This document shows positions 13,672-29,833 of a stretch of DNA of 64,000 nt, piece by piece. A program made the translations under genes and the position numbers. The stretch is from the NCBI GenBank assembly GCA_032622095.1, contig CP136068.1, positions 14,553,729 to 14,617,728 of the forward strand. Reading direction: 5' to 3'. The notes under the pieces are model-generated. The model searched no databases. It was not told the DNA's origin and worked only from the letters and a program-made list of their open reading frames with translations. This DNA is from Siphonodentalium dalli (lineage: Eukaryota; Mollusca; Scaphopoda; Gadilida; Siphonodentaliidae). The number at the start of each line of letters is the position of its first letter. Position 1 is the first letter of the stretch.

Positions 13672-16600
13672 GGAATTGATTGGAATGTCGATAGTATGAT
13701 TTATTGACATTTCTGTGTTCAGTTAGAACGTTCTGGTGTGACCCCCACACATGCATCGAAATTTGGTGACGCGGATAGAAAAGTCGCCATATATCTGCCA
13801 ATTTTCGAGATATCGAGCTAATTTTTGCGTCATTGTGTTCGTACTTGGTTCCCCTTTAAAAGTTAGCGGGGTTCTGGTGAGGTATTGTGGCGTCATTCTA
13901 CTATGTAGGCCAATATGTATGTTGTTAAGTATATACTTTTCGAATATCTCTGGCCTCCATCGACATAATGCGGCAAGTGGGTAGTCGTTTAGAAGTACTC
14001 GAAATTCCCCATCGAATGACACCAAACACGTGACGATCGGTTGAAGGAATTTAAATTGATAGTGCATTTTCTGTAAACTTGAACAAAAGGAAGGGGCCAC
14101 AATTTCTACATTTTTCAATCGATTCATAAAATTCACTCATAACGACACTCAGTACATTTCATAGATACTTCACAACCATTTTTGTTCAAATCGGAGACAA
14201 AAACAAATTGACAAATTTTGCCCCTCCCCTAGCCCGGAAATATTTGAGCGGACCCTTGTCAAAATGTCCTGGTTTGGTCTTCTGTCTATGTTTAAGACGC
14301 TCACATAGACCAAATCGAGTTGTTGCGCTTCGTCTAGGAGAAGATCTGGGCACAAGCACTTTCTATACATGGACTTTATTAGTACATTTTTCGATGTGTT
14401 ATAACTTGGTCATTTCTCAACCGATTTACAAAATTCTTTCACGAGTAGCATCAGTACGTCGTATAGATACCCGACAGTAAAAATGGTTGGAATCGGTGAC
14501 AAGAAAAAAATTGACAAATTTTGCACCCCTCCCCAGGTCAACAAATTGTTTTCGGACCTTGGTGAAAATTTCCCCGATTCTTACCCTTTCGTTAGTTAAC
14601 ACGATTACGAGAACCGAATTCAGCTGTTTGGCTTCGTATAAAAGAAGATCTGGGCACAAACTTTTTTCATTTTTTTTGTTTAAGGGCCATAACTCTGGAA
14701 ATCAAGTTGGGACACAAACCTAAATGTTTCGATTCCATGTAACTTGGCAAGGTGCATATACCTACCAAATTCCAATGTTCTACCTTTTAAACTGTCTGAG
14801 ATATAAGAGTTACAAAATATATTAAGAACTATAAATAATGAAAAAGAAAAATAAAAATATGAATAACAATATACTTCCATATTAAAATATGGAAGTATAA
14901 TAAGGGAATCGCGCGGAATTGATTGGAATGTCGATAGTATGATTTATTGACATTTCTGTGTTCAGTTAGAACGTTCTGGTGTGACCCCCACACATGCATC
15001 GAAATTTGGTGACGCGGATAGAAAAGTCGCCATATATCTGCCAATTTTCGAGATATCGAGCTAATTTTTGCGTCATTGTGTTCGTACTTGGTTCCCCTTT
15101 AAAAGTTAGCGGGGTTCTGGTGAGGTATTGTGGCGTCATTCTACTATGTAGGCCAATATGTATGTTGTTAAGTATATACTTTTCGAATATCTCTGGCCTC
15201 CATCGACATAATGCGGCAAGTGGGTAGTCGTTTAGAAGTACTCGAAATTCCCCATCGAATGACACCAAACACGTGACGATCGGTTGAAGGAATTTAAATT
15301 GATAGTGCATTTTCTGTAAACTTGAACAAAAGGAAGGGGCCACAATTTCTACATTTTTCAATCGATTCATAAAATTCACTCATAACGACACTCAGTACAT
15401 TTCATAGATACTTCACAACCATTTTTGTTCAAATCGGAGACAAAAACAAATTGACAAATTTTGCCCCTCCCCTAGCCCGGAAATATTTGAGCGGACCCTT
15501 GTCAAAATGTCCTGGTTTGGTCTTCTGTCTATGTTTAAGACGCTCACATAGACCAAATCGACTTGTTGCGCTTCGTCTAGGAGAAGATCTGGGCACAAGC
15601 ACTTTCTATACATGGACTTTATTAGTACATTTTTCGATGTGTTATAACTTGGTCATTTCTCAACCGATTTACAAAATTCTTTCACGAGTAGCATCAGTAC
15701 GTCGTATAGATACCCGACAGTAAAAATGGTTGGAATCGGTGACAAGAAAAAAATTGACAAATTTTGCACCCCTCCCCAGGTCAACAAATTGTTTTCGGAC
15801 CTTGGTGAAAATTTCCCCGATTCTTACCCTTTCGTTAGTTAACACGATTACGAGAACCGAATTCAGCTGTTTGGCTTCGTATAAAAGAAGATCTGGGCAC
15901 AAACTTTTTTCATTTTTTTTGTTTAAGGGCCATAACTCTGGAAATCAAGTTGGGACACAAACCTAAATGTTTCGATTCCATGTAACTTGGCAAGGTGCAT
16001 ATACCTACCAAATTACAATGTTCTACCTTTTAAACTGTCTGAGATATAAGAGTTACAAAATATATTAAGAACTATAAATAATGAAAAATAAAAATAAAAA
16101 TATGAATAACAATATACTTCCATATTAAAATATGGAAGTATAATAAGGGAATCGCGCGGAATTGATTGGAATGTCGATAGTATGATTTATTGACATTTCT
16201 GTGTTCAGTTAGAACGTTCTGGTGTGACCCCCACACATGCATCGAAATTTGGTGACGCGGATAGAAAAGTCGCCATATATCTGCCAATTTTCGAGATATC
16301 GAGCTAATTTTTGCGTCATTGTGTTCGTACTTGGTTCCCCTTTAAAAGTTAGCGGGGTTCTGGTGAGGTATTGTGGCGTCATTCTACTATGTAGGCCAAT
16401 ATGTATGTTGTTAAGTATATACTTTTCGAATATCTCTGGCCTCCATCGACATAATGCGGCAAGTGGGTAGTCGTTTAGAAGTACTCGAAATTCCCCATCG
16501 AATGACACCAAACACGTGACGATCGGTTGAAGGAATTTAAATTGATAGTGCATTTTCTGTAAACTTGAACAAAAGGAAGGGGCCACAATTTCTACATTTT

Positions 16601-18643
16601 TCAATCGATTCATAAAATTCACTCATAACGACACTCAGTACATTTCATAGATACTTCACAACCATTTTTGTTCAAATCGGAGACAAAAACAAATTGACAA
16701 ATTTTGCCCCTCCCCTAGCCCGGAAATATTTGAGCGGACCCTTGTCAAAATGTCTTGGTTTGGTCTTCTGTCTATGTTTAAGACGCTCACATAGACCAAA
16801 TCGAGTTGTTGCGCTTCGTCTAGGAGAAGATCTGGGCACAAGCACTTTCTATACATGGACTTTATTAGTACATTTTTCGATGTGTTATAACTTGGTCATT
16901 TCTCAACCGATTTACAAAATTCTTTCACGAGTAGCATCAGTACGTCGTATAGATACCCGACAGTAAAAATGGTTGGAATCGGTGACAAGAAAAAAATTGA
17001 CAAATTTTGCACCCCTCCCCAGGTCAACAAATTGTTTTCGGACCTTGGTGAAAATTTCCCCGATTCTTACCCTTTCGTTAGTTAACACGATTACGAGAAC
17101 CGAATTCAGCTGTTTGGCTTCGTATAAAAGAAGATCTGGGCACAAACTTTTTTCATTTTTTTTGTTTAAGGGCCATAACTCTGGAAATCAAGTTGGGACA
17201 CAAACCTAAATGTTTCGATTCCATGTAACTTGGCAAGGTGCATATACCTACCAAATTACAATGTTCTACCTTTTAAACTGTCTGAGATATAAGAGTTACA
17301 AAATATATTAAGAACTATAAATAATGAAAAATAAAAATAAAAATATGAATAACAATATACTTCCATATTAAAATATGGAAGTATAATAAGGGAATCGCGC
17401 GGAATTGATTGGAATGTCGATAGTATGATTTATTGACATTTCTGTGTTCAGTTAGAACGTTCTGGTGTGACCCCCACACATGCATCGAAATTTGGTGACG
17501 CGGATAGAAAAGTCGCCATATATCTGCCAATTTTCGAGATATCGAGCTAATTTTTGCGTCATTGTGTTCGTACTTGGTTCCCCTTTAAAAGTTAGCGGGG
17601 TTCTGGTGAGGTATTGTGGCGTCATTCTACTATGTAGGCCAATATGTATGTTGTTAAGTATATACTTTTCGAATATCTCTGGCCTCCATCGACATAATGC
17701 GGCAAGTGGGTAGTCGTTTAGAAGTACTCGAAATTCCCCATCGAATGACACCAAACACGTGACGATCGGTTGAAGGAATTTAAATTGATAGTGCATTTTC
17801 TGTAAACTTGAACAAAAGGAAGGGGCCACAATTTCTACATTTTTCAATCGATTCATAAAATTCACTCATAACGACACTCAGTACATTTCATAGATACTTC
17901 ACAACCATTTTTGTTCAAATCGGAGACAAAAACAAATTGACAAATTTTGCCCCTCCCCTAGCCCGGAAATATTTGAGCGGACCCTTGTCAAAATGTCCTG
18001 GTTTGGTCTTCTGTCTATGTTTAAGACGCTCACATAGACCAAATCGAGTTGTTGCGCTTCGTCTAGGAGAAGATCTGGGCACAAGCACTTTCTATACATG
18101 GACTTTATTAGTACATTTTTCGATGTGTTATAACTTGGTCATTTCTCAACCGATTTACAAAATTCTTTCACGAGTAGCATCAGTACGTCGTATAGATACC
18201 CGACAGTAAAAATGGTTGGAATCGGTAACAAGAAAAAAATTGACAAATTTTGCACCCCTCCCCAGGTCAACAAATTGTTTTCGGACCTTGGTGAAAATTT
18301 CCCCGATTCTTACCCTTTCGTTAGTTAACACGATTACGAGAACCGAATTCAGCTGTTTGGCTTCGTATAAAAGAAGATCTGGGCACAAACTTTTTTCTTG
18401 TTTTTTGTTTAAGGGCCATAACTCTGGAAATCAAGTTGGGACACAAACCTAAATGTTTCGATTCCATGTAACTTGGCAAGGTGCATATACCTACCAAATT
18501 ACAATGTTCTACCTTTTAAACTGTCTGAGATATAAGAGTTACAAAATATATTAAGAACTATAAATAATGAAAAATAAAAATAAAAATATGAATAACAATA
18601 TACTTCCATATTAAAATATGGAAGTATAATAAGGGAATCGCGC

Positions 18644-19886
18644 GGAATTGATTGGAATGTCGATAGTATGATTTATTGACATTTCTGTGTTCAGTTAGAA
18701 CGTTCTGGTGTGACCCCCACACATGCATCGAAATTTGGTGACGCGGATAGAAAAGTCGCCATATATCTGCCAATTTTCGAGATATCGAGCTAATTTTTGC
18801 GTCATTGTGTTCGTACTTGGTTCCCCTTTAAAAGTTAGCGGGGTTCTGGTGAGGTATTGTGGCGTCATTCTACTATGTAGGCCAATATGTATGTTGTTAA
18901 GTATATACTTTTCGAATATCTCTGGCCTCCATCGACATAATGCGGCAAGTGGGTAGTCGTTTAGAAGTACTCGAAATTCCCCATCGAATGACACCAAACA
19001 CGTGACGATCGGTTGAAGGAATTTAAATTGATAGTGCATTTTCTGTAAACTTGAACAAAAGGAAGGGGCCACAATTTCTACATTTTTCAATCGATTCATA
19101 AAATTCACTCATAACGACACTCAGTACATTTCATAGATACTTCACAACCATTTTTGTTCAAATCGGAGACAAAAACAAATTGACAAATTTTGCCCCTCCC
19201 CTAGCCCGGAAATATTTGAGCGGACCCTTGTCAAAATGTCCTGGTTTGGTCTTCTGTCTATGTTTAAGACGCTCACATAGACCAAATCGAGTTGTTGCGC
19301 TTCGTCTAGGAGAAGATCTGGGCACAAGCACTTTCTATACATGGACTTTATTAGTACATTTTTCGATGTGTTATAACTTGGTCATTTCTCAACCGATTTA
19401 CAAAATTCTTTCACGAGTAGCATCAGTACGTCGTATAGATACCCGACAGTAAAAATGGTTGGAATCGGTAACAAGAAAAAAATTGACAAATTTTGCACCC
19501 CTCCCCAGGTCAACAAATTGTTTTCGGACCTTGGTGAAAATTTCCCCGATTCTTACCCTTTCGTTAGTTAACACGATTACGAGAACCGAATTCAGCTGTT
19601 TGGCTTCGTATAAAAGAAGATCTGGGCACAAACTTTTTTCTTGTTTTTTGTTTAAGGGCCATAACTCTGGAAATCAAGTTGGGACACAAACCTAAATGTT
19701 TCGATTCCATGTAACTTGGCAAGGTGCATATACCTACCAAATTCCAATGTTCTACCTTTTAAACTGTCTGAGATATAAGAGTTACAAAATATATTAAGAA
19801 CTATAAATAATGAAAAAGAAAAATAAAAATATGAATAACAATATACTTCCATATTAAAATATGGAAGTATAATAAGGGAATCGCGC
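18644..19886. repeat. Satellite copy 16, carrying a linked variant set
   Basis: Copies 15 and 16 share 827A together with 998T/1000G (the T-tract reads 'cttgtttttt' instead of 'catttttttt'). Copy 10 has 998T/1000G but not 827A. Copy 16 differs from copy 15 in having 1101C and 1175G. This patchwork of shared and unshared sites is what unequal exchange or gene conversion between units produces. Confidence 0.8.
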
Positions 19887-22800
19887 GGAATTGATTGGAA
19901 TGTCGATAGTATGATTTATTGACATTTCTGTGTTCAGTTAGAACGTTCTGGTGTGACCCCCACACATGCATCGAAATTTGGTGACGCGGATAGAAAAGTC
20001 GCCATATATCTGCCAATTTTCGAGATATCGAGCTAATTTTTGCGTCATTGTGTTCGTACTTGGTTCCCCTTTAAAAGTTAGCGGGGTTCTGGTGAGGTAT
20101 TGTGGCGTCATTCTACTATGTAGGCCAATATGTATGTTGTTAAGTATATACTTTTCGAATATCTCTGGCCTCCATCGACATAATGCGGCAAGTGGGTAGT
20201 CGTTTAGAAGTACTCGAAATTCCCCATCGAATGACACCAAACACGTGACGATCGGTTGAAGGAATTTAAATTGATAGTGCATTTTCTGTAAACTTGAACA
20301 AAAGGAAGGGGCCACAATTTCTACATTTTTCAATCGATTCATAAAATTCACTCATAACGACACTCAGTACATTTCATAGATACTTCACAACCATTTTTGT
20401 TCAAATCGGAGACAAAAACAAATTGACAAATTTTGCCCCTCCCCTAGCCCGGAAATATTTGAGCGGACCCTTGTCAAAATGTCCTGGTTTGGTCTTCTGT
20501 CTATGTTTAAGACGCTCACATAGACCAAATCGAGTTGTTGCGCTTCGTCTAGGAGAAGATCTGGGCACAAGCACTTTCTATACATGGACTTTATTAGTAC
20601 ATTTTTCGATGTGTTATAACTTGGTCATTTCTCAACCGATTTACAAAATTCTTTCACGAGTAGCATCAGTACGTCGTATAGATACCCGACAGTAAAAATG
20701 GTTGGAATCGGTGACAAGAAAAAAATTGACAAATTTTGCACCCCTCCCCAGGTCAACAAATTGTTTTCGGACCTTGGTGAAAATTTCCCCGATTCTTACC
20801 CTTTCGTTAGTTAACACGATTACGAGAACCGAATTCAGCTGTTTGGCTTCGTATAAAAGAAGATCTGGGCACAAACTTTTTTCATTTTTTTTGTTTAAGG
20901 GCCATAACTCTGGAAATCAAGTTGGGACACAAACCTAAATGTTTCGATTCCATGTAACTTGGCAAGGTGCATATACCTACCAAATTCCAATGTTCTACCT
21001 TTTAAACTGTCTGAGATATAAGAGTTACAAAATATATTAAGAACTATAAATAATGAAAAATAAAAATAAAAATATGAATAACAATATACTTCCATATTAA
21101 AATATGGAAGTATAATAAGGGAATCGCGCGGAATTGATTGGAATGTCGATAGTATGATTTATTGACATTTCTGTGTTCAGTTAGAACGTTCTGGTGTGAC
21201 CCCCACACATGCATCGAAATTTGGTGACGCGGATAGAAAAGTCGCCATATATCTGCCAATTTTCGAGATATCGAGCTAATTTTTGCGTCATTGTGTTCGT
21301 ACTTGGTTCCCCTTTAAAAGTTAGCGGGGTTCTGGTGAGGTATTGTGGCGTCATTCTACTATGTAGGCCAATATGTATGTTGTTAAGTATATACTTTTCG
21401 AATATCTCTGGCCTCCATCGACATAATGCGGCAAGTGGGTAGTCGTTTAGAAGTACTCGAAATTCCCCATCGAATGACACCAAACACGTGACGATCGGTT
21501 GAAGGAATTTAAATTGATAGTGCATTTTCTGTAAACTTGAACAAAAGGAAGGGGCCACAATTTCTACATTTTTCAATCGATTCATAAAATTCACTCATAA
21601 CGACACTCAGTACATTTCATAGATACTTCACAACCATTTTTGTTCAAATCGGAGACAAAAACAAATTGACAAATTTTGCCCCTCCCCTAGCCCGGAAATA
21701 TTTGAGCGGACCCTTGTCAAAATGTCCTGGTTTGGTCTTCTGTCTATGTTTAAGACGCTCACATAGACCAAATCGAGTTGTTGCGCTTCGTCTAGGAGAA
21801 GATCTGGGCACAAGCACTTTCTATACATGGACTTTATTAGTACATTTTTCGATGTGTTATAACTTGGTCATTTCTCAACCGATTTACAAAATTCTTTCAC
21901 GAGTAGCATCAGTACGTCGTATAGATACCCGACAGTAAAAATGGTTGGAATCGGTGACAAGAAAAAAATTGACAAATTTTGCACCCCTCCCCAGGTCAAC
22001 AAATTGTTTTCGGACCTTGGTGAAAATTTCCCCGATTCTTACCCTTTCGTTAGTTAACACGATTACGAGAACCGAATTCAGCTGTTTGGCTTCGTATAAA
22101 AGAAGATCTGGGCACAAACTTTTTTCATTTTTTTTGTTTAAGGGCCATAACTCTGGAAATCAAGTTGGGACACAAACCTAAATGTTTCGATTCCATGTAA
22201 CTTGGCAAGGTGCATATACCTACCAAATTCCAATGTTCTACCTTTTAAACTGTCTGAGATATAAGAGTTACAAAATATATTAAGAACTATAAATAATGAA
22301 AAATAAAAATAAAAATATGAATAACAATATACTTCCATATTAAAATATGGAAGTATAATAAGGGAATCGCGCGGAATTGATTGGAATGTCGATAGTATGA
22401 TTTATTGACATTTCTGTGTTCAGTTAGAACGTTCTGGTGTGACCCCCACACATGCATCGAAATTTGGTGACGCGGATAGAAAAGTCGCCATATATCTGCC
22501 AATTTTCGAGATATCGAGCTAATTTTTGCGTCATTGTGTTCGTACTTGGTTCCCCTTTAAAAGTTAGCGGGGTTCTGGTGAGGTATTGTGGCGTCATTCT
22601 ACTATGTAGGCCAATATGTATGTTGTTAAGTATATACTTTTCGAATATCTCTGGCCTCCATCGACATAATGCGGCAAGTGGGTAGTCGTTTAGAAGTACT
22701 CGAAATTCCCCATCGAATGACACCAAACACGTGACGATCGGTTGAAGGAATTTAAATTGATAGTGCATTTTCTGTAAACTTGAACAAAAGGAAGGGGCCA

Positions 22801-25800
22801 CAATTTCTACATTTTTCAATCGATTCATAAAATTCACTCATAACGACACTCAGTACATTTCATAGATACTTCACAACCATTTTTGTTCAAATCGGAGACA
22901 AAAACAAATTGACAAATTTTGCCCCTCCCCTAGCCCGGAAATATTTGAGCGGACCCTTGTCAAAATGTCCTGGTTTGGTCTTCTGTCTATGTTTAAGACG
23001 CTCACATAGACCAAATCGAGTTGTTGCGCTTCGTCTAGGAGAAGATCTGGGCACAAGCACTTTCTATACATGGACTTTATTAGTACATTTTTCGATGTGT
23101 TATAACTTGGTCATTTCTCAACCGATTTACAAAATTCTTTCACGAGTAGCATCAGTACGTCGTATAGATACCCGACAGTAAAAATGGTTGGAATCGGTGA
23201 CAAGAAAAAAATTGACAAATTTTGCACCCCTCCCCAGGTCAACAAATTGTTTTCGGACCTTGGTGAAAATTTCCCCGATTCTTACCCTTTCGTTAGTTAA
23301 CACGATTACGAGAACCGAATTCAGCTGTTTGGCTTCGTATAAAAGAAGATCTGGGCACAAACTTTTTTCATTTTTTTTGTTTAAGGGCCATAACTCTGGA
23401 AATCAAGTTGGGACACAAACCTAAATGTTTCGATTCCATGTAACTTGGCAAGGTGCATATACCTACCAAATTCCAATGTTCTACCTTTTAAACTGTCTGA
23501 GATATAAGAGTTACAAAATATATTAAGAACTATAAATAATGAAAAATAAAAATAAAAATATGAATAACAATATACTTCCATATTAAAATATGGAAGTATA
23601 ATAAGGGAATCGCGCGGAATTGATTGGAATGTCGATAGTATGATTTATTGACATTTCTGTGTTCAGTTAGAACGTTCTGGTGTGACCCCCACACATGCAT
23701 CGAAATTTGGTGACGCGGATAGAAAAGTCGCCATATATCTGCCAATTTTCGAGATATCGAGCTAATTTTTGCGTCATTGTGTTCGTACTTGGTTCCCCTT
23801 TAAAAGTTAGCGGGGTTCTGGTGAGGTATTGTGGCGTCATTCTACTATGTAGGCCAATATGTATGTTGTTAAGTATATACTTTTCGAATATCTCTGGCCT
23901 CCATCGACATAATGCGGCAAGTGGGTAGTCGTTTAGAAGTACTCGAAATTCCCCATCGAATGACACCAAACACGTGACGATCGGTTGAAGGAATTTAAAT
24001 TGATAGTGCATTTTCTGTAAACTTGAACAAAAGGAAGGGGCCACAATTTCTACATTTTTCAATCGATTCATAAAATTCACTCATAACGACACTCAGTACA
24101 TTTCATAGATACTTCACAACCATTTTTGTTCAAATCGGAGACAAAAACAAATTGACAAATTTTGCCCCTCCCCTAGCCCGGAAATATTTGAGCGGACCCT
24201 TGTCAAAATGTCCTGGTTTGGTCTTCTGTCTATGTTTAAGACGCTCACATAGACCAAATCGAGTTGTTGCGCTTCGTCTAGGAGAAGATCTGGGCACAAG
24301 CACTTTCTATACATGGACTTTATTAGTACATTTTTCGATGTGTTATAACTTGGTCATTTCTCAACCGATTTACAAAATTCTTTCACGAGTAGCATCAGTA
24401 CGTCGTATAGATACCCGACAGTAAAAATGGTTGGAATCGGTGACAAGAAAAAAATTGACAAATTTTGCACCCCTCCCCAGGTCAACAAATAGTTTTCGGA
24501 CCTTGGTGAAAATTTCCCCGATTCTTACCCTTTCGTTAGTTAACACGATTACGAGAACCGAATTCAGCTGTTTGGCTTCGTATAAAAGAAGATCTGGGCA
24601 CAAACTTTTTTCATTTTTTTTGTTTAAGGGCCATAACTCTGGAAATCAAGTTGGGACACAAACCTAAATGTTTCGATTCCATGTAACTTGGCAAGGTGCA
24701 TATACCTACCAAATTACAATGTTCTACCTTTTAAACTGTCTGAGATATAAGAGTTACAAAATATATTAAGAACTATAAATAATGAAAAATAAAAATAAAA
24801 ATATGAATAACAATATACTTCCATATTAAAATATGGAAGTATAATAAGGGAATCGCGCGGAATTGATTGGAATGTCGATAGTATGATTTATTGACATTTC
24901 TGTGTTCAGTTAGAACGTTCTGGTGTGACCCCCACACATGCATCGAAATTTGGTGACGCGGATAGAAAAGTCGCCATATATCTGCCAATTTTCGAGATAT
25001 CGAGCTAATTTTTGCGTCATTGTGTTCGTACTTGGTTCCCCTTTAAAAGTTAGCGGGGTTCTGGTGAGGTATTGTGGCGTCATTCTACTATGTAGGCCAA
25101 TATGTATGTTGTTAAGTATATACTTTTCGAATATCTCTGGCCTCCATCGACATAATGCGGCAAGTGGGTAGTCGTTTAGAAGTACTCGAAATTCCCCATC
25201 GAATGACACCAAACACGTGACGATCGGTTGAAGGAATTTAAATTGATAGTGCATTTTCTGTAAACTTGAACAAAAGGAAGGGGCCACAATTTCTACATTT
25301 TTCAATCGATTCATAAAATTCACTCATAACGACACTCAGTACATTTCATAGATACTTCACAACCATTTTTGTTCAAATCGGAGACAAAAACAAATTGACA
25401 AATTTTGCCCCTCCCCTAGCCCGGAAATATTTGAGCGGACCCTTGTCAAAATGTCCTGGTTTGGTCTTCTGTCTATGTTTAAGACGCTCACATAGACCAA
25501 ATCGAGTTGTTGCGCTTCGTCTAGGAGAAGATCTGGGCACAAGCACTTTCTATACATGGACTTTATTAGTACATTTTTCGATGTGTTATAACTTGGTCAT
25601 TTCTCAACCGATTTACAAAATTCTTTCACGAGTAGCATCAGTACGTCGTATAGATACCCGACAGTAAAAATGGTTGGAATCGGTGACAAGAAAAAAATTG
25701 ACAAATTTTGCACCCCTCCCCAGGTCAACAAATTGTTTTCGGACCTTGGTGAAAATTTCCCCGATTCTTACCCTTTCGTTAGTTAACACGATTACGAGAA

Positions 25801-27344
25801 CCGAATTCAGCTGTTTGGCTTCGTATAAAAGAAGATCTGGGCACAAACTTTTTTCATTTTTTTTGTTTAAGGGCCATAACTCTGGAAATCAAGTTGGGAC
25901 ACAAACCTAAATGTTTCGATTCCATGTAACTTGGCAAGGTGCATATACCTACCAAATTCCAATGTTCTACCTTTTAAACTGTCTGAGATATAAGAGTTAC
26001 AAAATATATTAAGAACTATAAATAATGAAAAATAAAAATAAAAATATGAATAACAATATACTTCCATATTAAAATATGGAAGTATAATAAGGGAATCGCG
26101 CGGAATTGATTGGAATGTCGATAGTATGATTTATTGACATTTCTGTGTTCAGTTAGAACGTTCTGGTGTGACCCCCACACATGCATCGAAATTTGGTGAC
26201 GCGGATAGAAAAGTCGCCATATATCTGCCAATTTTCGAGATATCGAGCTAATTTTTGCGTCATTGTGTTCGTACTTGGTTCCCCTTTAAAAGTTAGCGGG
26301 GTTCTGGTGAGGTATTGTGGCGTCATTCTACTATGTAGGCCAATATGTATGTTGTTAAGTATATACTTTTCGAATATCTCTGGCCTCCATCGACATAATG
26401 CGGCAAGTGGGTAGTCGTTTAGAAGTACTCGAAATTCCCCATCGAATGACACCAAACACGTGACGATCGGTTGAAGGAATTTAAATTGATAGTGCATTTT
26501 CTGTAAACTTGAACAAAAGGAAGGGGCCACAATTTCTACATTTTTCAATCGATTCATAAAATTCACTCATAACGACACTCAGTACATTTCATAGATACTT
26601 CACAACCATTTTTGTTCAAATCGGAGACAAAAACAAATTGACAAATTTTGCCCCTCCCCTAGCCCGGAAATATTTGAGCGGACCCTTGTCAAAATGTCCT
26701 GGTTTGGTCTTCTGTCTATGTTTAAGACGCTCACATAGACCAAATCGAGTTGTTGCGCTTCGTCTAGGAGAAGATCTGGGCACAAGCACTTTCTATACAT
26801 GGACTTTATTAGTACATTTTTCGATGTGTTATAACTTGGTCATTTCTCAACCGATTTACAAAATTCTTTCACGAGTAGCATCAGTACGTCGTATAGATAC
26901 CCGACAGTAAAAATGGTTGGAATCGGTGACAAGAAAAAAATTGACAAATTTTGCACCCCTCCCCAGGTCAACAAATTGTTTTCGGACCTTGGTGAAAATT
27001 TCCCCGATTCTTACCCTTTCGTTAGTTAACACGATTACGAGAACCGAATTCAGCTGTTTGGCTTCGTATAAAAGAAGATCTGGGCACAAACTTTTTTCAT
27101 TTTTTTTGTTTAAGGGCCATAACTCTGGAAATCAAGTTGGGACACAAACCTAAATGTTTCGATTCCATGTAACTTGGCAAGGTGCATATACCTACCAAAT
27201 TCCAATGTTCTACCTTTTAAACTGTCTGAGATATAAGAGTTACAAAATATATTAAGAACTATAAATAATGAAAAAGAAAAATAAAAATATGAATAACAAT
27301 ATACTTCCATATTAAAATATGGAAGTATAATAAGGGAATCGCGC

Positions 27345-29833
27345 GGAATTGATTGGAATGTCGATAGTATGATTTATTGACATTTCTGTGTTCAGTTAGA
27401 ACGTTCTGGTGTGACCCCCACACATGCATCGAAATTTGGTGACGCGGATAGAAAAGTCGCCATATATCTGCCAATTTTCGAGATATCGAGCTAATTTTTG
27501 CGTCATTGTGTTCGTACTTGGTTCCCCTTTAAAAGTTAGCGGGGGGTTCTGGTGAGGTATTGTGGCGTCATTCTACTATGTAGGCCAATATGTATGTTGT
27601 TAAGTATATACTTTTCGAATATCTCTGGCCTCCATCGACATAATGCGGCAAGTGGGTAGTCGTTTAGAAGTACTCGAAATTCCCCATCGAATGACACCAA
27701 ACACGTGACGATCGGTTGAAGGAATTTAAATTGATAGTGCATTTTCTGTAAACTTGAACAAAAGGAAGGGGCCACAATTTCTACATTTTTCAATCGATTC
27801 ATAAAATTCACTCATAACGACACTCAGTACATTTCATAGATACTTCACAACCATTTTTGTTCAAATCGGAGACAAAAACAAATTGACAAATTTTGCCCCT
27901 CCCCTAGCCCGGAAATATTTGAGCGGACCCTTGTCAAAATGTCCTGGTTTGGTCTTCTGTCTATGTTTAAGACGCTCACATAGACCAAATCGAGTTGCTG
28001 CGCTTCGTCTAGGAGAAGATCTGGGCACAAGCACTTTCTATACATGGACTTTATTAGTACATTTTTCGATGTGTTATAACTTGGTCATTTCTCAACCGAT
28101 TTACAAAATTCTTTCACGAGTAGCATCAGTACGTCGTATAGATACCCGACAGTAAAAATGGTTGGAATCGGTGACAAGAAAAAAATTGACAAATTTTGCA
28201 CCCCTCCCCAGGTCAACAAATTGTTTTCGGACCTTGGTGAAAATTTCCCCGATTCTTACCCTTTCGTTAGTTAACACGATTACGAGAACCGAATTCAGCT
28301 GTTTGGCTTCGTATAAAAGAAGATCTGGGCACAAACTTTTTTCATTTTTTTTGTTTAAGGGCCATAACTCTGGAAATCAAGTTGGGACACAAACCTAAAT
28401 GTTTCGATTCCATGTAACTTGGCAAGGTGCATATACCTACCAAATTCCAATGTTCTACCTTTTAAACTGTCTGAGATATAAGAGTTACAAAATATATTAA
28501 GAACTATAAATAATGAAAAAGAAAAATAAAAATATGAATAACAATATACTTCCATATTAAAATATGGAAGTATAATAAGGGAATCGCGCGGAATTGATTG
28601 GAATGTCGATAGTATGATTTATTGACATTTCTGTGTTCAGTTAGAACGTTCTGGTGTGACCCCCACACATGCATCGAAATTTGGTGACGCGGATAGAAAA
28701 GTCGCCATATATCTGCCAATTTTCGAGATATCGAGCTAATTTTTGCGTCATTGTGTTCGTACTTGGTTCCCCTTTAAAAGTTAGCGGGGGTTCTGGTGAG
28801 GTATTGTGGCGTCATTCTACTATGTAGGCCAATATGTATGTTGTTAAGTATATACTTTTCGAATATCTCTGGCCTCCATCGACATAATGCGGCAAGTGGG
28901 TAGTCGTTTAGAAGTACTCGAAATTCCCCATCGAATGACACCAAACACGTGACGATCGGTTGAAGGAATTTAAATTGATAGTGCATTTTCTGTAAACTTG
29001 AACAAAAGGAAGGGGCCACAATTTCTACATTTTTCAATCGATTCATAAAATTCACTCATAACGACACTCAGTACATTTCATAGATACTTCACAACCATTT
29101 TTGTTCAAATCGGAGACAAAAACAAATTGACAAATTTTGCCCCTCCCCTAGCCCGGAAATATTTGAGCGGACCCTTGTCAAAATGTCCTGGTTTGGTCTT
29201 CTGTCTATGTTTAAGACGCTCACATAGACCAAATCGAGTTGTTGCGCTTCGTCTAGGAGAAGATCTGGGCACAAGCACTTTCTATACATGGACTTTATTA
29301 GTACATTTTTCGATGTGTTATAACTTGGTCATTTCTCAACCGATTTACAAAATTCTTTCACGAGTAGCATCAGTACGTCGTATAGATACCCGACAGTAAA
29401 AATGGTTGGAATCGGTGACAAGAAAAAAATTGACAAATTTTGCACCCCTCCCCAGGTCAACAAATTGTTTTCGGACCTTGGTGAAAATTTCCCCGATTCT
29501 TACCCTTTCGTTAGTTAACACGATTACGAGAACCGAATTCAGCTGTTTGGCTTCGTATAAAAGAAGATCTGGGCACAAACTTTTTTCATTTTTTTTGTTT
29601 AAGGGCCATAACTCTGGAAATCAAGTTGGGACACAAACCTAAATGTTTCGATTCCATGTAACTTGGCAAGGTGCATATACCTACCAAATTCCAATGTTCT
29701 ACCTTTTAAACTGTCTGAGATATAAGAGTTACAAAATATATTAAGAACTATAAATAATGAAAAATAAAAATAAAAATATGAATAACAATATACTTCCATA
29801 TTAAAATATGGAAGTATAATAAGGGAATCGCGC
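27345..29833. repeat. Satellite copies 23 and 24, with expanded G-run
   Basis: Copy 23 has six G at 27541-27546 and copy 24 has five G in the same place, compared with four in the consensus. Both changes break the 137-codon minus-strand frame. Their adjacency suggests stepwise slippage in a locally duplicated pair; sequencing error in a homopolymer is the alternative. Confidence 0.75.
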